Shown piece after piece: positions 16,394 to 23,753 of a DNA stretch of 64,000 bases. The stretch lies in the NCBI RefSeq assembly GCF_014205165.1, contig NZ_JACHMZ010000001.1, positions 4,446,501-4,510,500 on the forward strand, given 5' to 3'. The notes under the pieces are model-generated. The model worked only from the letters and a program-made list of their open reading frames with translations, was not told the origin of the DNA and ran no database searches. How positions within the stretch are numbered: position 1 is the stretch's first letter; the number at the start of each line of letters is the position of its first letter. The position numbers and the translations under genes were made by a program. The DNA is from Micromonospora carbonacea. GTDB taxonomy: Bacteria > Actinomycetota > Actinomycetes > Mycobacteriales > Micromonosporaceae.

Positions 16394-17893
16394 ATGACGC
16401 AGGACCACACCACTGGCCCGGACGCCACACCGGAGACCCCGGCGCCGTGGCGGCCCTCGCGGACGGTGGCGGTGGTGCTGGCGGGCGGGACCGGGACCCG
16501 GCTCGGCCTCGGCATCCCCAAGCAGCTGCTGAAGATCGCCGGCAAGCCGATCATCGAGCACACCCTGGCGGTCTTCGAGGCGGCTCCCGAGATCGACGAG
16601 ATCATCGTGCTGATGGCCGACGGGCACGTCCCCGACGCCCAGCGGATCGTCGACAAGGCCGGCTTCCGCAAGGTCAGCAAGGTCATCGCCGGCGGCGACA
16701 CGCGCAACGCCACCACCCGCATCGCGCTCGACGCGGTCGGCGAGGGCGACGTCAACATCCTCTTCCACGACGCGGTGCGCCCGCTGCTCAGCGGCCGGAT
16801 CGTCCGGGAGTGCGTCAACGCGCTCTGGACCTACTCGGCGGTCGACGTGGCGATCCCGTCGGCCGACACGATCATCCAGGTCGACGACGACGACTGCATC
16901 ACCGACATCCCGGTGCGCTCCACGCTGCGCCGGGGGCAGACCCCGCAGGCGTTCCGGTCCGGCACGATCCGCGAGGCGTACCGGATCGCCGCCGGCGACC
17001 CCGACTTCGCCGCCACCGACGACTGCGGCGTCGTGCTGCGCTACCTGCCGGGCACCCCGATCAAGGTGATCGACGGCTCGGACGAGAACATCAAGGTCAC
17101 CCACCCGGTCGACGTGCACCTGGCGGACAAGCTGTTCCAGCTCGCCGCCGCGCAGGCCCCCCGGCTGACCGCCCGGGACTACACCGAGGAGCTGGCCGGC
17201 CGCACGATCGTCGTGTTCGGGGGCAGCTACGGCATCGGCCACGAGCTGACCGAGCTGGCCCGCCGCCACGGCGCGCAGGTCTTCCCGTTCAGCCGCTCCA
17301 CCACCGGCACCCACGTGGAGCGCGCCGAGGACGTCGAGGTCGCGCTGAAGACCGCCTTCGAGGCCACCGGCCGGATCGACCACGTGGTCGTCACCGCCGG
17401 CATCCTGGAGAAGGGCGAGCTGGCCGAGATGGACCAGGAGACCATGGACCGGGTCCTGCACGTCAACTTCGTCGGCCCGGTCACCATCGCCCGGCAGTCG
17501 CTGCCGTACCTCCAGCAGACCAAGGGTCAGCTCCTGCTCTACACCTCCAGCTCGTACACCCGGGGCCGGGCCCGCTACGCGCTCTACTCGGCCACCAAAG
17601 CCGCCCTGGTCAACCTCACCCAGGCGCTGTCCGACGAGTGGGCCGAGTTCGGCGTACGGGTCAACTGCATCAACCCGGAGCGCACCGCAACGCCGATGCG
17701 CACCAAGGCGTTCGGCGAGGAGCCGGAGCACACGCTGCTGGCCGCCGAGACCGTCGCCCAGTCGTCGCTGGACGTGCTGATCTCCGAGCTGACCGGGCAG
17801 GTCATCGACGTACGCCGGGCGCCGGGCGAGCTGCCCGCCGCGGGCGTGCCCGCCCAGGCCAGCCGGGCGTCCGCCCCGGCCACGGCCGGCTGA
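16394..17893 (+). CDS. Bifunctional CDP-ribitol synthesis enzyme: IspD-like cytidylyltransferase fused to SDR reductase (Bcs1/Acs1-like)
   Basis: This 499-residue fusion has two domains. Residues about 24-250 form an IspD/TarI-type cytidylyltransferase with VLAGGTGTRLG (28-38), K43 in IPKQLL, and FHDAVRP (124-130). Residues about 268-480 form an SDR with the cofactor loop GGSYGIG (276-282), S386 and the YxxxK pair Y398-K402. The same order is known from Haemophilus Bcs1/Acs1, which reduces D-ribulose 5-phosphate and couples the ribitol phosphate to CTP to give CDP-ribitol. The family match is strong; the exact polyol is inferred. The C-terminal 20 residues are low-complexity. It lies directly upstream of a polyol-phosphate transferase. 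Confidence 0.85.
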   Translation: MTQDHTTGPDATPETPAPWRPSRTVAVVLAGGTGTRLGLGIPKQLLKIAGKPIIEHTLAVFEAAPEIDEIIVLMADGHVPDAQRIVDKAGFRKVSKVIAGGDTRNATTRIALDAVGEGDVNILFHDAVRPLLSGRIVRECVNALWTYSAVDVAIPSADTIIQVDDDDCITDIPVRSTLRRGQTPQAFRSGTIREAYRIAAGDPDFAATDDCGVVLRYLPGTPIKVIDGSDENIKVTHPVDVHLADKLFQLAAAQAPRLTARDYTEELAGRTIVVFGGSYGIGHELTELARRHGAQVFPFSRSTTGTHVERAEDVEVALKTAFEATGRIDHVVVTAGILEKGELAEMDQETMDRVLHVNFVGPVTIARQSLPYLQQTKGQLLLYTSSSYTRGRARYALYSATKAALVNLTQALSDEWAEFGVRVNCINPERTATPMRTKAFGEEPEHTLLAAETVAQSSLDVLISELTGQVIDVRRAPGELPAAGVPAQASRASAPATAG

Positions 17894-17935
17894 CGGGTCG
17901 ACGGCCACCGCGACGGGCGAAGGAAGCGAAGCGAC

Positions 17936-19657
17936 ATGCGTGGTGACCTGGTCAGGAAGCTGGCCGCCCGGGTGGCGGCCACCGGCCTGGCGGTGCTGGC
18001 GTTCCTCGTCCTCGCCCTGACCGGGGCGACAAGCTGGGGCCTGGCGCTCGCGGTGGCGGCCCTCGCCGCCGCCGGTTGGGAGCGCCGGGTCCGCCCGGCC
18101 GCGGACAGCACCGCCGAGGCGGTGCTGCTCGCCGCCGCCGTCCTCGTCGGATACGCGCGGCGGCTCGACGCCGGCTTCGACCCGGCGCTGGTGGCGACGG
18201 CCCTGGTGCTGCTGGGGCTGGCGCTGCTGGTGGGGCCGCTGCGGCAGGCCGGCGACCTGGAGATCCGGGCGGCGAACCTGCCGGTGCGGTCGTGGACCCC
18301 GCTGGTCGCGGCCTGGCTGGGCGACGCCCTGCTGGCGCTGCTCGCCGTGGTGGCGCTGGCCGCCGCCCTGGCGCTGCCCGCCTGGGTGGCCCTGCTGGTG
18401 GCCCTCGCCGTCGGCGCGGGGGCCGGGGCGGTCGCGGCGGATCTGGCGAAGCGGCGATTCCGGCCCGGGGCGGGCGGCTCGGCGGTGGCCCGGGCGCTGC
18501 GTGCGCACCGGCCGGAGTTCCTGCTGCACTTCTCCGCCCCGCCCGGGTCGGAATACCAGGTCACCATGTGGCTGCCGTACCTGGAGCGGATCGGCCGGCC
18601 GTTCTTCGTGATGGTGCGGGAGCCGGAGTTCCTCGCCCCCATCGCGGCGGCCACCAGCGCCCCGGTGGTCTACTGCCCGACGCTGAAGGCGATGGACGAG
18701 GCGCTGGTGCCGGGCCTGAAGGTGGCGTTCTACGTCAACCACGGGGCGAAGAACAGCCACTGCATCCGGTTCTCGCAGCTCACCCACGTGCAGATCCACC
18801 ACGGCGACAGCGACAAGGCCCCGAGCGCCAACCCGGTCACGGCGCTGTTCGACCGCAACTTCGTCGCCGGGCGGGCCGCGATCGACCGGTACGCCCGCGC
18901 CGGGGTGGACATCCCGGCGGAGAAGTTCGTCGTGGTCGGCCGCCCCCAGGTCGAGTCGATCGAGGTACGCCGCGCGCCGGCCACCGGCCTGGCGAACCCG
19001 ACGGTGCTCTACACCCCGACCTGGACGGGGCACCACGCCGACGCCAACTACTGCTCGCTGCCGGTGGGCGAGACGATCGTGCGGGGGCTGCTGGCCCGGG
19101 GCGCGACGGTGATCCTGCGCGCCCACCCGTACACGGGGCAGAACCCGGCGTCGGCGCGGCAGCTCGCCCGGCTCACGGAGCTGCTGGCGGCGGACCGGGC
19201 CCGCACCGGGCGGCAGCACGTCTTCGGCGCGGCGGCCAGCCGCGAGCTGTCCCTTGTCGACTGCGTCAACCGCTCCGACGCCCTCGTCTCGGACGTCTCC
19301 GGGGTCATCTCCGACTACCTCTACTCCGGCAAGCCGTACGCGGTGACCGACATGGCCGGCGACGGCGACCGGTTCGTCGAGCGGTTCCCGCTGGCCGGCT
19401 CGGGCTACGTGCTGCGGCGCGACGCGGGCAACCTCGACGAGGTGCTCGGCCTGCTGCTGGACACCGACCCGAAGGCGGCGGCCCGCTGGGGCACCCGGGC
19501 ACACTACCTGGGCGACTTCCCGGCCGAGTCGTACGCCGAGGCGTTCCTGGCGGCGGCCCGCCGGGAGCTGGACCCGGGCTGGAACCCGCCGGCCCCGCGC
19601 GCCGCCGACACCGTGGCGCAGGGCGACTCGCCGCTCTCCCCCACCGCCACCGCCTGA
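17936..19657 (+). CDS. CDP-glycerol/CDP-ribitol polyol-phosphate transferase (TagB/TagF/TarL family) with N-terminal membrane region
   Basis: The 573-residue protein has about five hydrophobic segments within residues 1-170, then a catalytic domain of the CDP-glycerol glycerophosphotransferase family. Signature segments are QIHHGDSDKAPSANP, VVGRPQVE, YTPTWTG, ILRAHPY and SDVSGVISDYLYSGKPYAV. These enzymes add glycerol- or ribitol-phosphate units to a growing teichoic acid at the membrane. With the CDP-ribitol-forming enzyme directly upstream, ribitol phosphate is the likely donor (inference). The membrane-anchored N-terminus is less usual, as Bacillus enzymes bind the membrane peripherally. 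Confidence 0.85.
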   Translation: MRGDLVRKLAARVAATGLAVLAFLVLALTGATSWGLALAVAALAAAGWERRVRPAADSTAEAVLLAAAVLVGYARRLDAGFDPALVATALVLLGLALLVGPLRQAGDLEIRAANLPVRSWTPLVAAWLGDALLALLAVVALAAALALPAWVALLVALAVGAGAGAVAADLAKRRFRPGAGGSAVARALRAHRPEFLLHFSAPPGSEYQVTMWLPYLERIGRPFFVMVREPEFLAPIAAATSAPVVYCPTLKAMDEALVPGLKVAFYVNHGAKNSHCIRFSQLTHVQIHHGDSDKAPSANPVTALFDRNFVAGRAAIDRYARAGVDIPAEKFVVVGRPQVESIEVRRAPATGLANPTVLYTPTWTGHHADANYCSLPVGETIVRGLLARGATVILRAHPYTGQNPASARQLARLTELLAADRARTGRQHVFGAAASRELSLVDCVNRSDALVSDVSGVISDYLYSGKPYAVTDMAGDGDRFVERFPLAGSGYVLRRDAGNLDEVLGLLLDTDPKAAARWGTRAHYLGDFPAESYAEAFLAAARRELDPGWNPPAPRAADTVAQGDSPLSPTATA

Positions 19658-19678
19658 CAGTCTCTGGCGCTCGGAGGA

Positions 19679-20191
19679 CTACGGGCTCAGCCGCGCCTTG
19701 AGGGCCGTGAACTCCGCTTCGCTGATCGCGCCCGCGTCGCGCAGGCCGACGAGTCGGGCCAACGCCTGCGTCCGCTCTTCGGTCGCGCGGCCCGGCGTCG
19801 CCCCCTGCGGGGTCACGAAGGCGGCACGTCCCTCCGAAGAGGCGTCCCGCGACTGCGACCGCTGGTAGGTGTCCCATTTCAGCTGCGCGGTGCGGCGCTG
19901 CATGGCCTCGACGTCGAACCGGGGATCGCCCGCGAGGTCGAAGATGACCTTGAGCGTGTGAGGGTCGTACTTCACCGAGACCACGTCCGCCTCGCCCGGC
20001 TTGCGCTCGACGATGTAGAACCGCTCGCGCAGCTCCGCCCGGAACGCCTCCCGGTCGCCCGGCCGAACCTCCAAGACGAAGTCGTACTTCTGCCAGCTCC
20101 CGTTGCCGCCGAGGGCCGATGCCTCCCGGACCGACAGCACCAGCGCCTGGGCAGCGAGGCCTCGCTTGCGGATCCGGCGCTGGTCGAACAC
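19679..20191 (-). CDS. Hypothetical protein with C-terminal SHOCT-like motif
   Basis: The 170-residue soluble protein has no confidently recognised main domain. Its last 30 residues, LARLVGLRDAGAISEAEFTALKARL, fit the SHOCT motif found at the ends of many actinobacterial proteins. The N-terminal 120 residues look globular, with YDFVLEVRPGDREAFRAELRER resembling the start of an unassigned domain. It starts at GTG 20191. Codon use looks similar to neighbours. It is convergent with the polyol-phosphate transferase and begins a run of genes unrelated to glycan synthesis. Function unknown. Confidence 0.65.
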   Translation of the reverse strand: MFDQRRIRKRGLAAQALVLSVREASALGGNGSWQKYDFVLEVRPGDREAFRAELRERFYIVERKPGEADVVSVKYDPHTLKVIFDLAGDPRFDVEAMQRRTAQLKWDTYQRSQSRDASSEGRAAFVTPQGATPGRATEERTQALARLVGLRDAGAISEAEFTALKARLSP

Positions 20192-20375
20192 CTCAGGACC
20201 TCATGTCACTCGAAACCGCGTCGGGTCACCGTCGCGCTGGTCGGGGGCTGCCCCGGGCCGCTGCGTCGCCGTGACCGGACCATGGAAGGGTCAACCTACG
20301 CCCTGCCCCGGCACCGGCACCAGGGGCGCTTCGGTCACGGCCGGACGGGACTGCCGCGCCCCGGTAGCACGGCCG

Positions 20376-20660
20376 TTACGCCTGGGTACCGTCGTCGCGC
20401 GCCGCCATGGCCAGGGCGACGAACTCCCGGAACTCGGCGAACTGTGCGGCGGTCATCTTCCACCGACATCCGCCGACGATGCCGTCGTCACCGGACGCCC
20501 GCCCCAGGCGGACCTTGAAGCCGTCGCCATGCGGCTGTCCGCTGACCCGGAGGAACGCCACGTGGTATCGCAAGCTCTCTTCCGTGTCCCGGTGGAAGAT
20601 CTCCAGCACACGGCCGTCCAGCACCATGATCTGGTTGTCGAAGGCAAACTCGGTCGCCAT
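20376..20660 (-). CDS. Hypothetical 94-residue protein
   Basis: The short protein starts at ATG 20660 behind GGGGGAG, a strong ribosome site, and ends in TAA, rare in this window. The sequence has alternating hydrophobic strands (NQIMVLDGRVLEIF, YHVAFLRVSG) and a C-terminal helix FAEFREFVALAMAA. I do not recognise the family. There is no signal peptide or membrane segment. It stands alone, with 184 bases downstream to the SHOCT gene start at 20191 and 149 bases upstream to the C39 peptidase stop, and might be co-transcribed with either. Confidence 0.65.
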   Translation of the reverse strand: MATEFAFDNQIMVLDGRVLEIFHRDTEESLRYHVAFLRVSGQPHGDGFKVRLGRASGDDGIVGGCRWKMTAAQFAEFREFVALAMAARDDGTQA

Positions 20661-20754
20661 GCTCCCCCTCAGCGCGATTCGTCAGCCTACTGCCACGTCA
20701 AGCGCCCCTCGTGAGGACGTCCCGTCACTTCGGCCTCGGCGTTGAAACGACGGC

Positions 20755-20794
20755 GCCGGCCCCGGCTCTCTTCGGAAAGAGAGCCGGGGCCGGC
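20755..20794 (-). terminator. Strong hairpin terminator downstream of the C39 peptidase gene
   Basis: An 18-base perfect stem, 20755-20772 against 20777-20794, closes a 4-base loop (CGGA on the plus strand). It begins 16 bases after the stop of the minus-strand peptidase gene. Reading leftward, the flank is only weakly T-rich (GTCGTTTC), as is usual for actinobacterial terminators. The symmetry would also allow it to stop transcripts from the other side. Confidence 0.8.
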
Positions 20795-20809
20795 AGGGGG
20801 AGGGTGCTG

Positions 20810-21673
20810 TCAGGCCGAGTAGCCCCGCGTCGCCGCCCAGTGGGCCAGCGCGGTGGTGCTGATCCAGTACGCCGGGACGGCCGGGTCCGCCGAGTCGGCG
20901 ATCCGCACGGTGCGCCCGGAGTCGCGGTAGCCGACGACGGCGATGTAGTGGCCGCCGGGGAACGAGTGCCAGCCGCCGTCGACGTCGGTGGCGTCGCCGG
21001 CGATGTTGACCACGACGCCGCGCCCGGCGCCGACCGCCTGCACCACGTCGGCCCGCAGCCGCTCCGTCTCGGCCGGGGTGGCGGCGCCGCCGGGGATCAG
21101 CCGGGTCCGGTACGGCTCGCCCTTGACCATCTCGTTGAGCACCCGCGTGGTGTCGTAGGCGGAGTTGGTGCCCATCTCGGTGGTGCCGAGGCGGACGGCC
21201 AGGGCGTCCTGGGTGCCGTCGACCCCGGTGGCGGAGAGCGCGTTGCGCACCGCCGCCGGGCCGCAGTAGTAGTAGGTGGTCTGGGCCTCGTAGTCGTAGT
21301 CGAGGAGCTTGGTCGACGGCGGCTTCGGGGCCGCCGGCTTCGCCGTCGTCTTCTTCGGCGTCGACCTGGCGGTCAGGTCGGGGTTCGGGGTGGTCGGGGT
21401 GGCGCTCGGCGACGGCGAGGCGCTGCCCGGGGCGGCGGTCGCGGGCGGCGCGGCGACCCGGGCCTGGGCGCGGCTGGCCGCGCCGTCGAGGCGGGGCGCG
21501 ACCTCGGCCACGGCGGCGTTGGTGGTCCGCTGCGGGGCGGGGTCGTCGTCGACGGCGGCGAGCAGCGCGCCGGTGCCGGAGGCCAGCAGCAGCGCCGCGG
21601 CGGAGCCGGCGACGACCTGGTAGGGGCGTTCCGTGGCGAGTCGCCGCAGGTGCCGCTTGAGCTGATCGTTCAC
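20810..21673 (-). CDS. Membrane-anchored C39-type (papain-fold) peptidase
   Basis: The 287-residue protein has a short basic N-terminus, one hydrophobic segment VVAGSAAALLLASGTGALLAAV (about residues 18-39), a Pro/Thr/Ala-rich linker to about residue 120, and a C-terminal C39_2-type domain. The catalytic cysteine is in YYYCGPAAVRNAL, the histidine in GGHYIAVVGY, and a likely third residue in IADSADP. It is probably secreted or surface-attached. No peptidoglycan-binding domain is seen, so its substrate is open. The GTG at 21673 follows GGAGG with a 5-base spacer. Control by a c-di-AMP riboswitch is indicated by the leader, which links it to wall or osmotic homeostasis (inference). Confidence 0.85.
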   Translation of the reverse strand: MNDQLKRHLRRLATERPYQVVAGSAAALLLASGTGALLAAVDDDPAPQRTTNAAVAEVAPRLDGAASRAQARVAAPPATAAPGSASPSPSATPTTPNPDLTARSTPKKTTAKPAAPKPPSTKLLDYDYEAQTTYYYCGPAAVRNALSATGVDGTQDALAVRLGTTEMGTNSAYDTTRVLNEMVKGEPYRTRLIPGGAATPAETERLRADVVQAVGAGRGVVVNIAGDATDVDGGWHSFPGGHYIAVVGYRDSGRTVRIADSADPAVPAYWISTTALAHWAATRGYSA

Positions 21674-21777
21674 GTGTTCCTCCACGGGGCGGGGCGGAAG
21701 CGGGGGCACCCGGGCGCGCGTCGGCGCACGGCGGCGCGGACGTGTCCGCGGCCGGTGGGGTCCGCTTTCTGGGGGGG

Positions 21778-21797
21778 ACGCCCGCTCAGGCGGGCGT
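21778..21797 (-). promoter_or_regulatory. Hairpin in the leader between riboswitch and C39 gene
   Basis: ACGCCCGC (21778-21785) pairs with GCGGGCGT (21790-21797) around a 4-base loop. It lies about 100 bases after the riboswitch core and 105 before the coding start; reading leftward it is followed by seven C residues and no T-run. It may be part of the expression platform or a pausing site. The role is inferred. Confidence 0.4.
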
Positions 21798-21899
21798 ACG
21801 CAGGGGTGCGACGGTCAGTGCGCCGGCTCGACGGCGACGGACGCGGGCACCGGGCTCCGTGGTGGAGGAACAACCCGGGGGGTGGGGTCAAACTGCACG

Positions 21900-22065
21900 A
21901 GGATGGAACTCCTTCCGACACCGCCTACCGGGTTAGCTGACGGATTCGGGCGGGAAGATCGCCCTACCGCAGGCCGTGGCCCGCGGATTCACCCCGGACG
22001 TGCAATGGGTCCCCGGTTCGTGATGATCACGATTGAGCGGGTCGGCGCGGCGTCGCCTCTTGCGA
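21900..22065 (-). ncRNA. c-di-AMP riboswitch (ydaO-yuaA class)
   Basis: Read leftward, the leader contains the conserved blocks of the ydaO class in the right order: GAACCGGGGACCC (22019-22007), GGGGTGAATCC (21995-21985), GGTAGGGCGA (21968-21959) and CGAATCCGTCAGCTAACC (21948-21931), then GGAAGGAG (21917-21910). The class binds cyclic di-AMP and usually turns genes off when the ligand is high. In actinobacteria it precedes cell-wall hydrolases and resuscitation factors. Here it precedes the C39-type peptidase gene by about 230 bases. The outer limits are approximate, because the closing stem could not be folded by hand. Confidence 0.88.
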
Positions 22066-22089
22066 TCGGGTACCGCACCGGACGGGCCG

Positions 22090-22118
22090 ACACTACTGGC
22101 CGACGGAAGCCCTGCCAA
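22090..22118 (-). promoter_or_regulatory. Promoter of the riboswitch/C39 peptidase transcript
   Basis: Reading leftward, TTGGCA (22118-22113) and TAGTGT (22095-22090) are separated by exactly 17 bases. Both resemble the housekeeping sigma consensus. Transcription would start near 22083, just before the riboswitch begins. This is the best-formed promoter seen in the window. Confidence 0.7.
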
Positions 22119-22410
22119 CCCCCCACCACCTGCTTAAACGTGCCACTGCCGGCGCATTTACGGGCCATTCGGAGACTGACGCGACTCAATGGGACTGCCG
22201 ACCCATCCGACGTCAGCCGCCCCGCAACGGGACAACGAGCCGCGAACCTTCCACGAATTGCGCCCCCGATCGACCAGAACGCCCCCGCCGCCCGATCCCA
22301 CCCCACCGTGACCCGCCTCACCCCGACCACCACCCACCCCTGCCCCTCCCCTGCCGGTGATCAAGAGAGAAGCGTCAGGATCGATCTCCACGGTGAGGCG
22401 AACCTCCTGA
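22119..22410. other. Non-coding spacer with an inverted repeat next to the 258-residue gene
   Basis: This stretch between the riboswitch promoter and the end of the next minus-strand gene shows no convincing gene. GGTGATCA (22356-22363) and TGATCACC (22408-22415) form a perfect 8-base inverted repeat 44 bases apart; the second arm overlaps the stop codon at 22411. It may be part of a terminator for the upstream gene, but the spacing is long. Confidence 0.35.
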
Positions 22411-23187
22411 TCACCGTGCCGGGGCCGGGGCGGAGGGCCGGGGGTGGGGCCAGCCGAGGGCTTTCCGGGCCCTGCGGGAGGCCGTCGCGGTGGTCGCCGG
22501 CGGGTGGGCGGGTCGGACGCGCTCGGCGGCGGCGTACGCCTCGGCGGCGAGCGCCCGGGCGGCCGCGGCGGCCAGTTCGGCGTCGTCCCACGCGGCCCGC
22601 TCCCGCGCGGCGGCGGCCCGGTAGCGGGCCAGCCTGCCGTCCCGGACGGCCCGGGCCAGGACGACCTCCTGCTCCACCGGGTGCCGCCTGGGGTCCCAGC
22701 CGCCCCGGCGGGCGAAGACGTCGCAGAGCTGCCCGATGGACAGCTCGCCCCGCAGGTGGGCCGCCGTGGCGGCGTGGTGCAGCCAGCGTTCCCGGGCCGC
22801 GTACTCGGTGGGGGTGCGCGGGGTGTGCGGCGTCGGCAGCGCCCCCGCGTCGCGGAAGCGCCGGGCGGCGGTCTCCGCCTCGTCGTACGCCTGCCAGGCC
22901 CGCTCGGCGGCGTCCTGGGCGGCCGTCCAGGCGGCCCGGCGACGGCGGGCGTTCTGCGCGGCCCCGGCGGCGGCCACCGCCACCTCGTCGGCGTACCGGC
23001 GCAGGTCGGCGACCGCCGGGGCCGGCGGGGCGGCGGGCCCGGCGGGGGCCTCGACGGCGGGCGGGTGGTCCCGCTCCGGCCGGGCGACCAGCACCGCGAG
23101 CACGGTGAGCGCCAGCACGAGCAGCACGGACCAGATGGCGGCGGCCAGCGGCACCTCGGTCAGGAACTGGTAGAGCACGATGTCCAT
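22411..23187 (-). CDS. Hypothetical membrane-anchored alanine-rich protein
   Basis: The 258-residue protein has one N-terminal membrane segment (PLAAAIWSVLLVLALTVLAVLVA, about residues 11-33) and a long alanine- and arginine-rich, probably helical, cytoplasmic part with coiled-coil character (about residues 65-120 and 170-220). No known domain was recognised. The ATG at 23187 was chosen because GAGG lies 8 bases upstream; a GTG three codons earlier lacks a site. It may form a pair with the small secreted-looking protein next to it. Function unknown. Confidence 0.65.
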   Translation of the reverse strand: MDIVLYQFLTEVPLAAAIWSVLLVLALTVLAVLVARPERDHPPAVEAPAGPAAPPAPAVADLRRYADEVAVAAAGAAQNARRRRAAWTAAQDAAERAWQAYDEAETAARRFRDAGALPTPHTPRTPTEYAARERWLHHAATAAHLRGELSIGQLCDVFARRGGWDPRRHPVEQEVVLARAVRDGRLARYRAAAARERAAWDDAELAAAAARALAAEAYAAAERVRPAHPPATTATASRRARKALGWPHPRPSAPAPAR

Positions 23188-23329
23188 GGTCGGCACCTCA
23201 CGACGGTGGAGGCGGAACGGGATCCACGCCGCCGGACGAGGCGCGGGCGGCGGGGGGTGGGGCGGCCGGCCCGGCAGGCGGGTGGCGCGGTTCGTCGGCG
23301 ACGGTGGCGGGCGCGGCCCGCCGCGTTGC

Positions 23330-23704
23330 TCAGGCGGCCGGCGGCGCGCGGGGGCCGGCGGCGGCGGGGACGAACCCGGTCGGCACCCGCTGCGGGGCCG
23401 ACGCGGTGCCCGGCGGGGGACCGGCCTCGGCGGGCGACGGCCACGGGCCGGTGGTGGTGGTGGTGGTGGTGGCGATGGTCGCGGCCCCTGCGGATCCGGG
23501 TGCCTCCACGACGGCGGCGGAAGCGGCAGAATCGGCGGCGGCCGCGGCGGCCGGGCCGGGGTCGACGCCGCCGGGAACCACCGCGCCCGCCGGCAGCGCC
23601 GCGGCGCCGAGCGAGAACGCGACCACGACGGCGAGCGTCGCCAGCATCCGCGCCGTCCAGCGCACGACCCACCACAGGGGACAGGTCAGCGCGACGGGAA
23701 GCAC
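23330..23704 (-). CDS. Hypothetical small exported protein with a polythreonine tract
   Basis: The 124-residue reading frame has a hydrophobic N-terminal segment (MLATLAVVVAFSLGAAALPAGA, near residues 20-41) resembling a signal peptide, followed by a low-complexity Ala/Pro/Thr tail. A run of seven threonines is encoded by a GGT microsatellite (about 23450-23472 on the plus strand). No domain was recognised. The start is a GTG at 23704 with no strong ribosome site. Coding status is uncertain because composition alone could keep this frame open. Confidence 0.4.
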   Translation of the reverse strand: MLPVALTCPLWWVVRWTARMLATLAVVVAFSLGAAALPAGAVVPGGVDPGPAAAAAADSAASAAVVEAPGSAGAATIATTTTTTTGPWPSPAEAGPPPGTASAPQRVPTGFVPAAAGPRAPPAA

Positions 23705-23753
23705 CCGTCCACGCTACCGCCACCGGTCGCGCGACGCGCCGCCGGCGGGCGGG

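Noticed and set aside
16355..19504. Very long open frame on the minus strand, over 1000 codons
   Set aside because: It is antisense to the fused cytidylyltransferase/SDR and polyol-phosphate transferase genes, which have clear motifs; its product is repetitive Arg/Gly/Asp-rich sequence typical of GC-rich antisense frames.
22356..22415. GGTGATCA/TGATCACC inverted repeat considered as a terminator or operator
   Set aside because: The 44-base gap is too long for a simple terminator, no T-run follows, and the second arm lies on the stop codon of the upstream gene; it may be chance.
23450..23472. GGT microsatellite considered as a possible regulatory or phase-variable tract
   Set aside because: The unit is three bases, so length change would not shift the frame; it simply encodes threonines in a doubtful small protein.
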